64,000 bases of DNA from Paramacrobiotus metropolitanus. Taxonomy: Eukaryota > Tardigrada > Eutardigrada > Parachela > Macrobiotidae. The notes under the pieces are model-generated. The model saw only the letters and a program-made list of their open reading frames with translations, was not told the DNA's origin and did not search any database. Of this stretch, positions 62,252-64,000 are shown piece after piece. The translations under genes and the position numbers were made by a program. The stretch spans positions 1-64,000 of the forward strand of contig NW_026570372.1 in NCBI RefSeq assembly GCF_019649055.1, read 5' to 3'. Within the stretch, counting starts at the first letter, position 1. The number at the start of each line of letters is the position of its first letter.

Positions 62252-64000
62252 CTGCACAAAAATTTTCGTTGTCGTGCACCCCAAAAAAGCGTTTCGTTGA
62301 TTTCTGACATTGTATAGCCAAATGATTTTAACGCGAACATTGTCGTACGTTACCGTGAAAATCGTTCGTGTGCGCAAAATTCGGTTGGGGAGATAACGTT
62401 AATCCTAAATCGCTACGAAGTTGGTGGTTATTGTAACAGAATCCGTATTAGTAAAAATGAAAAATATCCCCTAGTGCGAGAGGTATTTTTCGATAAGAAA
62501 GCTGCCAGCGGAAGATCGAGATACCATGTTTTCTTAGCTTCGGTAATTATACTATTAGCTTCGGTAATTATACTAGTCGAGGAGGCGTCTTTGATTAACT
62601 GTTGTTCTGTCCGCAACTGAAAATTTACTGGTAACTTAAAATGACCTTTAATGCTACATACATTAAAAGAGAGCGTAGCGGAAGACGCTCCTTTTTTTGC
62701 GGACACTGCATAATCGAAGCGTATATACGTAGCGGCATACTCATAAAATGACTTTATTCAACACTTGTTCATCCGCTTTGTAATACACGTTTCGTAGTTT
62801 GGTATGCTTAATATATATTATCTAACTGGTCCGACCTTCCAAAAAAGTAAATACTGTAATATAATTTGTTATAATCATATACTTCTAGCGGTATTAGGTA
62901 TTTATGATCTTACACTTAAGCACGCAACTGTAAGTAAGCACCGATCTTACAAAAACATTAATACAGATTCAGATCTATATAATTATCTGTAGATGAGTTG
63001 CCACAGGGGATCTCTGATCGCGTGAAAAAAATAGATGGACCGGAAACGATTTCGCCCGTATGTCGCAACGCTAAACGGCCCATGTTCGTACCTTTATTTG
63101 CTTGCTTTCAGAGCTGAGTTTTGACAAGCGAATTGTGCCAAAATAATTAAAATACTGGGATAATTTGCATAAGAGGAACGTAAAAGCACAGATTTCTACA
63201 GCACCAAAGTTATAGCTATAAGCGATTTTTCCAGTAACCCTTGCTGTCTCTCATTTCCGGTTAAAAAATGCCTACATTTGGAGCAGTTGATTATTTCTGT
63301 TGGCGCTTCGGGTAATTTCGCTGTCGGTTTTTCCACGGTTCCGCTTTTTTTCCGGTTCGTGACGTCACGAGCTCTGGCAACTCATCTTATTGTTAGTCAT
63401 CTATTGCCAGGTATGGGAATATTATATTCCGAATGACATAGTCGAAACCCGATCAGATACTATTCGTTTTTTCTAAAGCCGCTCCCGTTTAATTTCAAAC
63501 ACCCAAGCGGATTCTATTCTGTCCGGTGTGCTTTAAATTAGCTTGATTTGAGCCGGGTTATTCTTTCGTATCATTAGTTATTGTGCCAGACAATTGTATA
63601 CGAATAAGAGAACTGAATCGCAAAAATTAACGACTTTGACGCAAATGACTCAATCGACAGATACGTGATACCTGTAAATATGAGTTCTATCGCCACCCCG
63701 TCAGTAATTTTGCAGGAAACAACGAAAATGTTATCGCTGCTCTAGGTAGATATGTAGGTTAAGTAGAAACGACCATTTTCAGTCAACGCAGTCGGTAGAA
63801 GTACTGTTGCAAGTGGTTTTATGTAACGCAGATGGATGATACTAAAAGACTCGCAACAAACAAAAACTGATGAGAAATGACTTTAATCAACTAAAAATCC
63901 AATGAGAAGAGCCCCCTTTTGGCAGCGTCGCAGCGCTTATAATATGCTATAAGTTTGAATTAACACCGGGAACAGCTGGTTGAAGCAGCATATATTTATA
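62252..64000. other. Intergenic to window end, no gene recognised
   Basis: Contains a 21-base direct duplication at 62534-62575 and otherwise short frames without domains. A GC-richer patch near 63300-63370 includes GTGACGTCACGAGC (CRE-like) and could be promoter DNA of a gene beyond the window. Confidence 0.45.
62534..62575 (+). repeat. 21-base perfect tandem duplication
   Basis: A 21-base unit (TTAGCTTCGG followed by TAATTATACTA) occurs twice head to tail without mismatch. Confidence 0.9.

Overview
The window looks like nuclear DNA of a small-genome ecdysozoan animal. It has AT-rich intergenic DNA, compact genes with GT-AG introns of about 60 to 1300 bases, and one clear panarthropod marker, a sulfakinin neuropeptide precursor. 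A gustatory-receptor-like gene, a fringe glycosyltransferase and a cofactor-independent phosphoglycerate mutase fit that picture. A tardigrade or a relative would fit, but this is inference and not proven by the sequence.

Layout: bases 1-4147 are AT-rich low-complexity DNA and degenerate tandem repeats of about 1 kb. Bases 4148 to about 12060 hold a decayed Ty3/gypsy-type retroelement (gag-like region, reverse transcriptase, RNase H, integrase with an AT-hook tail) followed by a repeat-rich tail. This element carries 44 exact copies of the octamer AAAGGTCA or its complement, in both orientations and in all three forward reading phases. That octamer is the established NR4A-type nuclear-receptor monomer site, and this is the most unusual signal in the window. 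Bases 12-36 kb are gene-poor: 3' exons of an SH3-domain gene (-), a 676-base foldback element, a two-Ig-domain gene with one frameshift (+), and the sulfakinin gene (-) with a probable distant TATA promoter.

Bases 36-62 kb are gene-dense. In order they hold a divergent Rab11-like GTPase (+), a complete 12-exon phosphoglycerate mutase (+), a gustatory-receptor-like gene (+), a rhodopsin-class GPCR (-), a carboxylesterase-fold protein whose nucleophile serine is glycine (-), an unrecognised Ala/Lys-rich 321-residue protein (-), and a complete 8-exon fringe gene (-) with a 504-base foldback element in an intron. Exon structures were worked out by hand from splice signals, reading phase and family conservation. 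Five multi-exon genes (GTPase, mutase, esterase-like, Ala/Lys-rich, fringe) and the two-exon GPCR keep phase across every junction, which supports them.

The genes form no operon and no single pathway. They are separate housekeeping (mutase, GTPase), signalling (sulfakinin, GPCR, chemoreceptor-like), developmental (fringe, upstream of Notch) and adhesion-type (esterase-like) functions.
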